Assembly: GCA_038253135.1 (NCBI GenBank)
Contig: JBBSHJ010000011.1
Span: forward strand, 1 to 50,441
Direction: 5' to 3'
Source of the DNA: JBBSHJ01 sp038253135
Lineage (GTDB): Bacteria; Actinomycetota; Actinomycetes; Mycobacteriales; QHCD01
DNA: 50,441 nt
Shown here: positions 8,407-16,459 of the stretch, one piece after another
Layout: every line of letters starts with the position of its first letter
Position numbering within the stretch: the first letter of the stretch is position 1
Made by a program: the position numbers and the translations under genes
The notes under the pieces: model-generated
What the model was told of the DNA's origin: nothing
The model's input: only the letters and a program-made list of their open reading frames with translations
The model's database searches: none

Positions 8407-8735
8407 CGCCGGCCAGCGACTGGGAGCGCACGCAGCGGCTGGACGGCCGGGCGCTCGTCGCGGCGATCAACGCCACGTCGGGTGAGCGGCTCGGCTATGT
8501 CGCCGATGCGGTGGGCGGTGAGGTCGGAGCCTGCTTGGTGCGGCTCGACGGCGCGACGGACGGCGGGCTGACCCGAAGGGGAGCGGGCATCGCCGATCGC
8601 TTGCCGACAGTACGCCGCGTGCTCGACGCGCTGCGCTCGCGCGGCTACCCGGCGCCGACGTACCTGCTCGAGGTCACCACCCCGGACGGTGGCGTCGCCG
8701 TCGTACAGGAACGCGTCGACGGCACAACGATTCCG
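8391..8735 (+). pseudogene. Truncated aminoglycoside-phosphotransferase-like gene
   Basis: One frame just after the DUF1003 gene reads as the N-terminal third of an APH-family kinase: RALVAAINATSGERLGYVAD, then LRSRGYPAPTYLLEV and VAVVQERVDGTTI, the last being the usual hinge segment (VVQER.pG). The frame has no ATG, GTG or TTG between the upstream in-frame stop (8271) and the conserved part; only an internal GTG at 8511 exists. After about 8735 the resemblance stops and the mercury locus begins. The catalytic HGD and DxD regions are absent. The gene is therefore broken, most simply by the arrival of the accessory segment. Its C-terminal end may survive at 15155-15295. Confidence 0.65.
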
Positions 8736-8756
8736 CTTGGGCTCAGCGTCCGAATT

Positions 8757-10102
8757 TCAGTGCAGAGTTTCGAGGGCGGCGAGGTAGGCCTCGCTATAGG
8801 TCGGGAATTGGGCGACCTGGTCGAGCAGCACCGGGAGTGGGATGCGCGCGCGGATGGCCAGGGCGGCTTGGTGGATCCATTCGCTGGCCAGCGGGGCGAC
8901 GGCGTAGGCACCGAGGAGCCGCTGCTCGCTGCGATCGGCCAGCAAGCCGAGGGTGCCTCGTGGTTCTTTTTCGAAGGTCCAGGGGCGGGCGATGCTGTCG
9001 GCGAGGTCAAGCTCGGCGGTGATGACGTCATGTCCGGCAGTCCGCGCGGCGGCGGCGGTCCTGCCGACTGCGGCGATCTCCGGTTCACCGAACACGACGC
9101 GTGGAATCCGTCGTAGTTGGCGACCCGGTGGTGCCCGAGGATGGTGTCGGCGGCGACGCGGGCTTGGTACATGCCGACATGGGTGAAGGGCATGACCGCG
9201 GTGACGTCGCCGATCGCCCACAGCCCGGCTCCGGCATGGCACGAGTCGTCGATCGGGATCGCGCCACGCTGATCGATGGTGATTCCGGTGCGGTCCAGGT
9301 CGAGGTCGGCTGTGCGCGGTCGGCGACCGGCGCCGATGATGATGACGTCGACCCGCACCTCGTTGCCGTCCGTGAGGGTGACGACGGTGTCGCCGCCTTC
9401 GCGGCGTGCCCGACGGGCGGTGGTGCCGGTGTAGATGCTGACGCCGGCGTCGGCCAGTTGCGCGGCCACGAGTTCGCCGACTCGGGTGTCCTCCCGGTCG
9501 AGCAGTCGATCCGCGGACTGCACGATGGTGACCTGGGTTCCGAACCGCGCAAGGAAGGTACTTAGTTCGACCCCGACTGCGCTGCCGCCGATCATCAAGG
9601 CTCGGCGGGGGATGTCGGTGAGGGTGGTTGCTTCGCGGTTGGTCCAGACCGGCACGTCGCCAGGCCGTCGATCGAAGGAACAATCGGTTCGCTGCCGGTG
9701 GCGATAATGACGTTGTCCGCCGTCAGTTCGCGATCGTTGACGGTGACGGTCCGGGGGCCGGTGAAGGCGGCGTGGCCTTTGACAACGGTGATGCCCTGCC
9801 CCTGGTATCCGGTCACCTGGGCGGAGTCGTCGAGGTGGCGGACCATGTAGTCGCGGTAGTCACGCAGATCGGCCCAGTCCAGCTCCGGGGTGGTGACGCC
9901 TTGGGCACGTTCGGCTTCGGTGTAAGCCTCCGGCGCCCGCAGCAATGTTTTTGGATGGGATGCAGGCCCAGTAGGCGCATTCGCCGCCGCTCAGTTCGGC
10001 TTCAACGACCGCGACTCGCCGGCCCCCGTCGTGCAGCCGGCCGACGGCGGACTCGCCGGCGGGTCCGGTTCCGATCACGATGACGTCGAACTGTTCGCTC
10101 AC
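8757..10102 (-). pseudogene. CxxxxC flavoprotein disulfide reductase, three frameshifts
   Basis: A pyridine-nucleotide disulfide oxidoreductase related to MerA and dihydrolipoyl dehydrogenase, readable only by changing frame three times. It opens with MSEQFDVIVIGTGPAGES (FAD site) and has the redox pair in GGECAYWACIPSK. Breaks: an extra base in the five-T run at 9948-9952, where the family sequence PSKTLLR is restored by removing one; a missing base at about 9660; a missing base at about 9108. The NAD-binding GGSAVGVEL and the C-terminal dimer domain (FPTYSEAYLAALETLH) are intact in their own frames. The GTG start overlaps the stop of the CcdA-like gene by 4 bp. It is either decayed or badly sequenced; the reductase would feed a thiol relay. 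Confidence 0.85.
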
Positions 10103-11097
10103 GATGTTCTCCCTGTACGTCGATCGGCTTTGGTGGTGCCACTCACCGTCGGCTCGGATGCGGTGTCGGTCGTTGCAGTGTGCTGCGCTGTCGTACTCAG
10201 CGCGCCTGAGCCTGCAGGGTGGCAGCAGTCCTCGGGCGCGTTGTTTCCCGGGTTGACCCGCCGTTGACGGGATCGGACGGCGAGACCGACCACAATCACT
10301 AGCGCGAGGACGATGGCGGCGGCCAGCGCGGTTTGAGCAGTGTGGGCTTGCAGCCAGCTCGTCGTGTCGGCGGACCAGTGATCGATACTGCCCAGACCGT
10401 GCCCGACTGGTGCACGGCCGGTGACGGCAGGCCACCAATACACCGCCACATAGGCACCGGTCAGCACCAGCAGCGTTGCGGTGATCCGAGCTTGCTGGCG
10501 GGCCAGACCGCGCACCCACCGGGTCAGCGCGGCACCGGCGAGCGCGGCTGGAGCTGATAACACCAGCAGCAGCGCCACGGACCCGGCAGCGTAGGCGGCA
10601 AACACCCACAGCTGTCCGGCCAAGCCGGCAGTGGCCTGGGCTTGGGCGATTACGGCGAGCAATACCCCGAACGTGCAGGCTAGTGAGGCGGTGGCGTAGC
10701 CGACCCCGAACAATGCCCAGCGGATCGGTCCGTTGGCGGTGTGGGCGCTGGCAGGTCCGCGCAGCGTGGGAAGTCGTAGGCGCGGTCCACGGCCGGTGAA
10801 TCCGATCAGTCCGAGCAAGACGAGCACTACTCCGATGATGAACCCAAGCCACGGTGCGGCGCTGATCAGCTCGTGCGCGCCAGCGCTGATCGCCAGCCCA
10901 GCCGCGGTGAGCGTAACGGCGAACCCGATTGCGAGCGCCGTCCCAGTGCCCAGTGCCCCTGCCAGGCGGCGGGTCAGCGGTGCGTCGGGTTGATCGGCGA
11001 CGGTGTGGGTGAGGTAGGCGGGCAGCAGCGCGAACCCGCACGGGTTGACCGGCGCGAGCAGGCCCCCGGCGAAGGCGAGGGTGAGCAGCCCGCTCAC
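10099..11097 (-). CDS. CcdA/DsbD-like transmembrane thiol-electron carrier
   Basis: A 332-residue membrane protein of the CcdA (cytochrome c biogenesis/DsbD beta) family, with about seven hydrophobic segments. The two membrane cysteines expected of the family are visible: C20 in APVNPCGFALLPAY and C141 in ATASLACTFGVLL. They would carry reducing equivalents from cytoplasmic thiols to an extracytoplasmic partner. The C-terminal tail is hydrophilic and contains an adjacent Cys pair (PEDCCHPAG), not usual in CcdA. The GTG start overlaps the TlpA-like stop and the stop overlaps the next GTG, both by 4 bases (GTGA). The partner in the mer locus is probably the TlpA-like lipoprotein just upstream. 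Confidence 0.85.
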   Translation of the reverse strand: MSGLLTLAFAGGLLAPVNPCGFALLPAYLTHTVADQPDAPLTRRLAGALGTGTALAIGFAVTLTAAGLAISAGAHELISAAPWLGFIIGVVLVLLGLIGFTGRGPRLRLPTLRGPASAHTANGPIRWALFGVGYATASLACTFGVLLAVIAQAQATAGLAGQLWVFAAYAAGSVALLLVLSAPAALAGAALTRWVRGLARQQARITATLLVLTGAYVAVYWWPAVTGRAPVGHGLGSIDHWSADTTSWLQAHTAQTALAAAIVLALVIVVGLAVRSRQRRVNPGNNAPEDCCHPAGSGALSTTAQHTATTDTASEPTVSGTTKADRRTGRTS

Positions 11098-11656
11098 GTC
11101 GCCCCGCTCACCGCAGTCACGATCGCGTTCGAACCCGGGTTGATCGCGCGGTACGTGACCTTGCCCGCGGAGTCGATGATGATCACAGTGCTCAACGCGG
11201 TGACGTTGTATTTGGCGAGCAGGGCGGCTTTGGCGTCGATCATGGTCGGCAGGCCCTTGGCGTCGACATAGTCGAGGAAGCTGGTCAGGGTCCGTTGCCG
11301 GGACCCCGGGGTCCAGGTCCACAGCCAGGAACGCGGCCTTGTCCCCGACCGCGTGCGAAGCCCGCGCCACCGCCTTAGTCGCCGCCGAGCAGTCCGCGCA
11401 GCTAATCGAGATGAACACCAGCACGCTGGGCTTGCCGCTGGGCACCCGCACGGTCGTACCGTCGATGGTCGTCAACACAGCCGACTCGGTGCCCTGGGTC
11501 GGCGCGGGACTTCCGGTCAACCGTCGAGGACGCGGACTGGGTGCCAGCCGCGGTGTGAGTGGCTCCGCTGCCGCAGGCGGCGAGGATAAGGGCAGTTGCA
11601 GCGAGCGCCACGGTGGCACCGATGCGCCGGCCCGGACGAAACGTGGATCCGATCAT
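11094..11656 (-). pseudogene. TlpA/thioredoxin-like lipoprotein, two frameshifts
   Basis: The N-terminus is a lipoprotein signal peptide (GATVALAATALILAACGSG, lipid-anchored Cys 28). A thioredoxin-like domain follows with active site CADC in LVFISISCADCSAATK, then FLDYVDAKGLPTMIDAK and a final beta strand STVIIIDSAGKVTYRA. The three parts lie in three different frames. One break is near 11510-11530, after SASSTVD; the second is near 11300-11312, at a GGGG run, where the frame changes between DLDPG and SRQRTLTSF. The ATG overlaps the upstream stop (ATGA) and the stop overlaps the CcdA-like GTG (GTGA). Intact, it would be the extracytoplasmic end of a thiol relay. Confidence 0.8.
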
Positions 11657-11979
11657 CGGGGCATCCCCTTCCCGGTTCGGTCCTGGTGTGCTGGCCCCGA
11701 CGTGTCGTGCCCTTCCGGGCGGCCGGTGAGAGGCGCGCGGCAGCCGTCCGTTCGGTTGCCGGCGCGGCGTTGCCTGTGCCGGACGATCGTGTAGGCAACG
11801 GCCAGCACCACGAGTGCCGCGCCACCGCTGATCAGCCACGGACTGCGCACCACGCCGCCAATCCCAGATAAGGCCCCGCCGGCTAACAGCGCCGGACCGG
11901 CGCAGCACAGGACGGCGGCCACACCGACGCCGATTTTGGCGAGGATCCCAGCCGGGGACGGCCCGCGCGGCTCGCTCAT
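11653..11979 (-). CDS. MerT/MerC-like small membrane protein
   Basis: A 108-residue protein with two membrane segments at about residues 14-37 and 46-63. The first contains a vicinal Cys pair (AAVLCCAGPALLAGG), the feature by which MerT-type carriers pass Hg(II) across the membrane. The C-terminal third is hydrophilic, with one more Cys and several His. The ATG overlaps the stop of the ArsR-type regulator by 4 bases and its own stop overlaps the next ATG by 4. Position between the regulator and the relay genes in a mer locus supports mercury uptake; the sequence alone is not decisive. Confidence 0.6.
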   Translation of the reverse strand: MSEPRGPSPAGILAKIGVGVAAVLCCAGPALLAGGALSGIGGVVRSPWLISGGAALVVLAVAYTIVRHRQRRAGNRTDGCRAPLTGRPEGHDTSGPAHQDRTGKGMPR

Positions 11980-12362
11980 GAGGACGCCACGCTCTCTGCT
12001 GGTGTCGGCGCGATGCGCACACACGCGGCCAGCGCGGCTGCGTTGTCCGCGGCGAGCGAGCGGGCCAGCATCACCAGGTCGGCCACCCGGGGGTCAGCCA
12101 CCTTGTAGTGGGCGAAGCGGCCGTCGCGGCGCACCTGCACGTAGCCGCAGTCGGCCAGGCAGGCCAGATGGCTGGACACGCGGCCCTGCGACAGGCCGGC
12201 GTGGGCGACACACTCGCTGACGGTGTGTTCCTCGGCGAGCAGGAACTCCAGCAGGCGCAGCCGGGTCGGGTCGGACAGCGCGCGGAAGAACCTGGCCACC
12301 ATCTCCACCCCGCTATCGGTGTCCGGCAGGAACGCCAGACTCGGATCGACTCGACGGATCAC
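11976..12362 (-). CDS. merR: ArsR-family mercury-responsive repressor (actinobacterial MerR)
   Basis: A 128-residue winged-helix ArsR/SmtB regulator: FFRALSDPTRLRLLEFLL (helices 1-2), then SECVAHAGLSQGRVSSHLACL (recognition helix) and the wing VQVRRDGRFAHYKV. Cysteines at about 51, 68, 72 and 114 are candidates for metal sensing. In streptomycete mer loci the regulator called MerR is an ArsR-type protein and not the proteobacterial MerR, and this gene fits that. It heads the minus-strand operon and is divergent from merA; two matching operators lie between them. GTG at 12362 is chosen; GTG at 12374 is also in frame. Confidence 0.85.
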   Translation of the reverse strand: MIRRVDPSLAFLPDTDSGVEMVARFFRALSDPTRLRLLEFLLAEEHTVSECVAHAGLSQGRVSSHLACLADCGYVQVRRDGRFAHYKVADPRVADLVMLARSLAADNAAALAACVRIAPTPAESVASS

Positions 12363-12382
12363 GCCGCACCCCACATCTCGCG

Positions 12383-12435
12383 TATTCGCTTCAACGGATA
12401 CGACTGTACTATCCTCATATCTGTTGAAACAAATA
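12383..12435. promoter_or_regulatory. Paired operators of the divergent mer promoters
   Basis: Two 18-bp sites in inverted orientation: TATCTGTTGAAACAAATA on plus at 12418-12435 and TATCCGTTGAAGCGAATA on minus at 12383-12400 (15 of 18 identical). Each is itself close to a palindrome built on TTGAA; the dyad around the first extends over 12416-12437. Their local A/T-rich content stands out from the surrounding G/C-rich sequence. One site faces each divergent gene, so the ArsR-type repressor probably controls both arms. Binding is inferred. Confidence 0.75.
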
Positions 12436-12505
12436 TGAGCGCAGGATGGTTCACCCGCGAAGGACGAGCCGAAGCCCGACTGTGCGGAAGGCGAGGGACG
12501 TGTCA

Positions 12506-13912
12506 ATGACCTACGACTTGGCGATCATCGGGTCCGGGGGGGCCGCGTTCGCAGCCGCGATCACCGGGACCGGTACGGGCGCGAAGTTGGTGATGATTGA
12601 GCGCGGCCGGGTGGGCGGCACCTGTGTGAACGTCGGATGCGTGCCGTCCAAGGCGCTGCTCGCGGCTGCCGACGCTCGCCACGTCGCCGCCACGCAGGCC
12701 TTCCCCGGCATCGAGACCACGGCCGGGCCGGTGGACCCGGCCGCGCTGATCGGCGGCAAGGGCGCCCTGGTCAACCAACTTCGGGCCGACAAGTACATCG
12801 ACCTGGCCGCCGAGTACGGGTGGCAGATCCTGGACGGCGCCGCCACCTTCACCGACGGCCCGGTCCTCGACGTCACCCTCGCCGACGGCGGCACCCGACG
12901 CATCGAGGCCGACCAGTACCTGATCGCCACCGGGTCCACGCCGTGGGCCGCCACGATCGAGGGCCTGGAGCAGGCCGGCTACCTCAGCTCGACGACCGCC
13001 ATGGAACTCCAGCGACTGCCCGCCTCGATGATCGTGCTCGGCGGCGGGTACGTCGGGCTGGAGCAGGCGCAACTGTTCGCCCGGCTCGGCACCGACGTCA
13101 CCGTCCTGACCCGCTCCCGGCTGGCCTCCTTCGAAGAACCGGAGATCAGCGTGGCCCTGCAAAGCCTCTTCGCTGACGAAGGCATCAGCGTGCACACCGG
13201 CACGACGGTCGTCGCCGTCACTCGTGACGCCGACGGTTACACCGTGACCGCCGCCGCCGGCGGACAGCTGCAGCGCCTGCACGCCGAGCAGCTGCTGGTG
13301 GCCACCGGCCGACGACCAGCCACCACCGGCCTGAACCTCGACAGGGTCGGCGTGAAGACCGGCAATCGCGGCGAGATCGTCGTCGACGAGCGGCTGCGCA
13401 GCAGCAACCCGCGCGTCTGGGCGGCCGGTGATGTCACCGGCGGCCCGCAGTTCGTCTACGTCGCCGCCGCCCAAGGCGCGCTGATCGCCGACAACGCCCT
13501 GTCCGGCGCCGACCGCACCCTGGACTACACCGCCCTACCACGCGTCACCTTCACCAGCCCCCAGATCGCCTCCGTCGGGCTCACCGACGCCCGAGCGGTC
13601 GCCGCCGGACTGCGCTGTGACTGCCGGGTGCTGCCGTTGGAACACGTGCCACGCGCGCTGGTCAACCGCGACACCCGCGGCCTGATCAAGATCGTCGCCG
13701 AAGCCGGCACCGGGCGCCTACTCGGCATCCACGCACTCGCCGACGGCGCCGGCGATGTGATCACCGCCGCCGGGTACGCGCTCAGTGCGGGCATGACCGT
13801 GCAGCAACTCGCCACCGGCTGGGCGCCCTACCTGACCATGGCCGAAGGACTCAAACTCGCCGCCCAGACTTACACCCGCGATGTCACCAAACTGTCCTGC
13901 TGCGCCGCCTGA
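12506..13912 (+). CDS. merA: Mercuric reductase
   Basis: A 468-residue MerA that reduces Hg(II) to volatile Hg(0) with NADPH in the cytoplasm. Landmarks: FAD site AIIGSGGAAFAAAI, redox pair C40 and C45 in GGTCVNVGCVPSK, NADPH-site region MIVLGGGYVGLEQAQLFARLG (cited in part), the conserved AAGDVTG segment, and the C-terminal vicinal cysteines (KLSCCAA) that hand Hg to the active site. There is no N-terminal NmerA metal-binding domain, as in the shorter actinobacterial enzymes. The ATG is chosen; an in-frame GTG two codons earlier is equally close to the GAGGGA site. It is the first gene of the plus arm and is followed by merB after 43 bp. Confidence 0.95.
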   Translation: MTYDLAIIGSGGAAFAAAITGTGTGAKLVMIERGRVGGTCVNVGCVPSKALLAAADARHVAATQAFPGIETTAGPVDPAALIGGKGALVNQLRADKYIDLAAEYGWQILDGAATFTDGPVLDVTLADGGTRRIEADQYLIATGSTPWAATIEGLEQAGYLSSTTAMELQRLPASMIVLGGGYVGLEQAQLFARLGTDVTVLTRSRLASFEEPEISVALQSLFADEGISVHTGTTVVAVTRDADGYTVTAAAGGQLQRLHAEQLLVATGRRPATTGLNLDRVGVKTGNRGEIVVDERLRSSNPRVWAAGDVTGGPQFVYVAAAQGALIADNALSGADRTLDYTALPRVTFTSPQIASVGLTDARAVAAGLRCDCRVLPLEHVPRALVNRDTRGLIKIVAEAGTGRLLGIHALADGAGDVITAAGYALSAGMTVQQLATGWAPYLTMAEGLKLAAQTYTRDVTKLSCCAA

Positions 13913-13955
13913 GCGGCCCTCCCCGCTGGGCCAACCACCCGAGAGGAAATCGACG

Positions 13956-14600
13956 ATGACTTCCCAGGTAGAAGAACTCGGCGTCCGGCTCGACGCCGCC
14001 TTCAAGGCCACCGGCTCCGCGGCCGATCTGCGCGCGCTGACCCAGCCGTTGCTCAAACTCCTCACGGCCGGCCAGCCTGTGAGCGCCGAGCAACTCGCCG
14101 CCGCCACCGGCAGGTCCGTGAAGCAAATAGCCGACTCGCTGCCCGGCATGCCCAGCATCGAACTCGACGAGCAAGGTCGAGTCGTCGGCATGGGCATCAC
14201 GCTCAACCCCACCCCGCACCGGTTCGAGGTCGACGGCACCCACCTCTTCACCTGGTGCGCCTTGGACACGCTGATCTTTCCCGCCCTGATCGGGCGCACC
14301 GCGCACGTCAGCTCGCCATGCCACGCCACCGGAGTACCGGTCAGACTGACCGTCAACCCCGACGGCGTCTGCGACGTCACCCCGAGCACCGCCGTCGTAT
14401 CGATCGTCACACCGGACGATGTCTCCGCGATCCGAACCTCGTTCTGCAACGAGGTGCACTTCTTCGCATCCACCGACGCCGCCGACACCTGGCTTGCCGC
14501 GCATCCCGCCGCAACCGTCCTGCCCGTCAACGACGCCTTCACTCTGGGCCAGGCCATGGCCGCGAAGCAGTTCACCGGCGACGGTTCGGCCGGCTGCTAA
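13956..14600 (+). CDS. merB: Alkylmercury (organomercurial) lyase
   Basis: A 214-residue MerB that breaks the C-Hg bond of organomercurials and passes Hg(II) to MerA. All catalytic residues are present with exact family spacing: C101 and D104 in FTWCALDT, C164 in TSFCNEV, and the structural C122 in SSPCHATG. These correspond to C96, D99, C159 and C117 of the plasmid R831b enzyme. A winged-helix N-terminal domain covers about residues 20-80. The ATG follows a GAGAGGAAA site. With merA it gives broad-spectrum mercury resistance. Confidence 0.95.
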   Translation: MTSQVEELGVRLDAAFKATGSAADLRALTQPLLKLLTAGQPVSAEQLAAATGRSVKQIADSLPGMPSIELDEQGRVVGMGITLNPTPHRFEVDGTHLFTWCALDTLIFPALIGRTAHVSSPCHATGVPVRLTVNPDGVCDVTPSTAVVSIVTPDDVSAIRTSFCNEVHFFASTDAADTWLAAHPAATVLPVNDAFTLGQAMAAKQFTGDGSAGC

Positions 14601-14848
14601 ACCAGGCGGCTGCGACTCGGCCGGCCGCCTGGGTGGCCGCCGTTCTTTCCATCGCTCCCGACTACGGCGGGGCGGGACAGCCGCCCCTACCGGGTGCGTA
14701 CGTTGCCGGCCGGATCGGCCGACGTGACGCCACACTCCCTCCGACTACGGCGCCCGCAGCGACCGTCGCACCGCAGCCCCTCGCCACGTCGCCGGTGCGA
14801 GACAATGCTCGGACGGGCGGCGAGCGCGGCCCGGTCAGGGGTCACGCG

Positions 14849-15154
14849 ATGACAGCGCACGTAGTGGTGGAGAACGCACAGTCCGGCCGGTCGGAGTGCT
14901 GGTGCTGCGGCGTGATCGATGATCCGGCCAAGCTGGTGCACCTTGGCAACCATCCCGAGGTGACGGTCTGCACCCGCTGCGCTCACTCGATAAGCAAGTG
15001 GGCCGGGGAGATCGAAGACCAATCTCGGACCGGCATTGCGGTGCGGGCCCGCGATGTGTTCCGCAGGTTACGCGAGACCGTGGTTGAACGCGGCTGGCAC
15101 CGAAGTCGCCTTATCGGTCGCCCGCTGCGCTGGCTGGGCAAGCACACGCCCTGA
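14849..15154 (+). CDS. Small CxxC-pair protein of unknown function
   Basis: A 101-residue protein with two cysteine groups, CWCC at about residues 18-21 and CTRC at about 38-41, separated by a short region with His (DDPAKLVHLGNHPEVTV). This is the layout of a small zinc ribbon. The C-terminal half is basic and helical (VRARDVFRRLRETVVERGW). Similar short proteins are common in actinobacteria without known function. It is not needed for mer function and may be a passenger. The start is the ATG at 14849; no clear Shine-Dalgarno is seen, only GGTCAGGGG ten bases upstream. The 248 bp before it holds nothing recognisable. Confidence 0.7.
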   Translation: MTAHVVVENAQSGRSECWCCGVIDDPAKLVHLGNHPEVTVCTRCAHSISKWAGEIEDQSRTGIAVRARDVFRRLRETVVERGWHRSRLIGRPLRWLGKHTP

Positions 15155-15295
15155 CCATCGTGTCGCGCAACGCAGCGAGCCCGAGTCCAGCTGAGCCGGC
15201 TGGCAGAATCGATCCGGCATCTCCTGGACTGGCTGGCCTACACGGGAATCGCCAGACCAGGTGCGCCGAGCTCGGACGTCACAGCGTCAGGGTAA
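15155..15295 (+). pseudogene. Possible C-terminal scrap of the broken phosphotransferase
   Basis: After the stop of the CxxC gene the same frame stays open to a TAA at 15293-15295 and reads VQLSRLAESIRHLLDWLAYTG near its middle, an amphipathic helix resembling the last helix of APH-family kinases. It lacks a start codon. It may be the other end of the gene truncated at about 8735, which would make 8735-15180 a single insertion. The match is short, and its end overlaps the next gene on the other strand. Confidence 0.25.
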
Positions 15296-16161
15296 TAGCG
15301 GGCCAGCAGATCCAACCCGATCCGGGCGCGGCGCACCCGCTCCCGGCCGAGCGCGATGGCCGTCGGCTCGAGATGGGTGCCGCTGGGATAGATGTTGGGC
15401 GCGTTGCGCAGCCCGAATTTCACGTATACCGGCGCCGCCACCCGCACGATCTCGGCGATCTCGAAGTGGCGGACAAAACCCCCGGTGTCATCCGGCGCCT
15501 CGACGTAGATGTCGAGCGGGAGGTCGACCGCCGTCCGGACGGCGGCGAGCTGCGCCAGGGACAGGTCCGTCGGCACGTTGTAGGTGCTCGCGCCGTGCCG
15601 CTCGGCCAGCCGGATCGAGGCCGGATTGGCCATGCCCATCTGCACGCTGACCTTGAACTGCAGGTCGTCCGGCAGTAGCTCTCCGCGCGCTCGAGCGGCC
15701 ACGTCGAGCGCGCCCAGGTCCGTCATCAGGACGCTGCGGAACCCGTGCTCGGCGGTGCGGCGGACATCCTCGAGGAGGTGCACCAGCTGCTCGGTGCCGC
15801 GGGCCTGCGACGGCAACGCGCCGGCGGCCGAGGCAACCGACGCGGCGCCGGTGTCCCACCCGGCCAGCGGCCGGGCGAACAGGCTGACCTCGACCGTGCG
15901 CTCGCGTGCCGCGGTCGCCCAGCCGGCCAGCTCCGCGTCGGTATGCAGCATCCCGCCGCTGCCCTGCGAGACACGGTGGATGCGCACACCGAGCTCGTCC
16001 GCGGTCTCCAGCACGGCGGCGAAGACGTTCGGTCCCTCGACGCTCGGGATCTCGACGCGATATTGCGCACCGTCCGGAAAGCGCTTCGTGCTGGCCGGCA
16101 GGTCGCCGAGGTCCCTTGCCGGCAGTCCGAGCGATGTCAGGAACTCTCGCGTCGCGTCCAC
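15238..16161 (-). CDS. U32-family-like TIM-barrel protein
   Basis: A 307-residue protein resembling actinobacterial proteins annotated as U32 family peptidases (COG0826-like). Landmarks are KRFPDGAQYRVEIPSVEGP near the start, IHRVSQGSGG, FKVSVQMGMANPASIRLAE in the middle, and a terminal YYPDAVTSELGAPGL. The alternating strand-helix pattern fits a TIM barrel. Activity is unknown; such proteins are often found in sugar-uptake loci, and this one directly follows a relic of a sugar ABC permease on the same strand. The GTG start is preceded by GAGGAGAGGCGAG; a longer open frame exists but lacks conserved content. Confidence 0.6.
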   Translation of the reverse strand: MDATREFLTSLGLPARDLGDLPASTKRFPDGAQYRVEIPSVEGPNVFAAVLETADELGVRIHRVSQGSGGMLHTDAELAGWATAARERTVEVSLFARPLAGWDTGAASVASAAGALPSQARGTEQLVHLLEDVRRTAEHGFRSVLMTDLGALDVAARARGELLPDDLQFKVSVQMGMANPASIRLAERHGASTYNVPTDLSLAQLAAVRTAVDLPLDIYVEAPDDTGGFVRHFEIAEIVRVAAPVYVKFGLRNAPNIYPSGTHLEPTAIALGRERVRRARIGLDLLARYYPDAVTSELGAPGLAIPV

Positions 16162-16219
16162 TCCTCGCCTCTCCTCGTCCTCGACCGACACTTTAACCAG
16201 TCGCTGCCGGGCACCGGCG

Positions 16220-16440
16220 TCAAGCCTTGACCGCCCCGGTCGCGAGATCCTGGATGTAGTAACGATGGTTTGTCTGGATCGAGACCGGCTCTGCGGAAAA
16301 GCGTACGGTCTCACCACCGCGTGGATAGGTCAGCCTCGGGCGATCTTGGACACCAGCTGCGTCCCAGGAATGAGCGGCATCTTCACCTTGATCCGCGGGT
16401 GGATCGCACTGAATCGCTGCGCCGTCGCCGTCGGCCCCTG
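16220..16440 (-). pseudogene. Scar of a sugar ABC transporter (binding protein and permease fragments)
   Basis: Two minus-strand fragments sit side by side. One (stop at 16330-16332) reads QRFSAIHPRIKVKMPLIPG followed by TQLVSKIARG, like an early segment of a family-1 sugar-binding protein. The other (stop at 16220-16222) reads SIQTNHRYYIQDLATGAVKA, the characteristic C-terminal tail of MalG-type permeases (RYxxxGLxxGAVKG). They lie between GH127 and the U32-like gene, all on minus. The simplest reading is an internal deletion that removed almost the whole transporter. Neither fragment has a start. Confidence 0.55.
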
Positions 16441-16459
16441 CCCGGATGTCCGAGCGGAC

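Noticed and set aside
14601..14848. A gene between merB and the CxxC protein
   Set aside because: Frames there are short, lack ribosome-binding sites and show no family motif.
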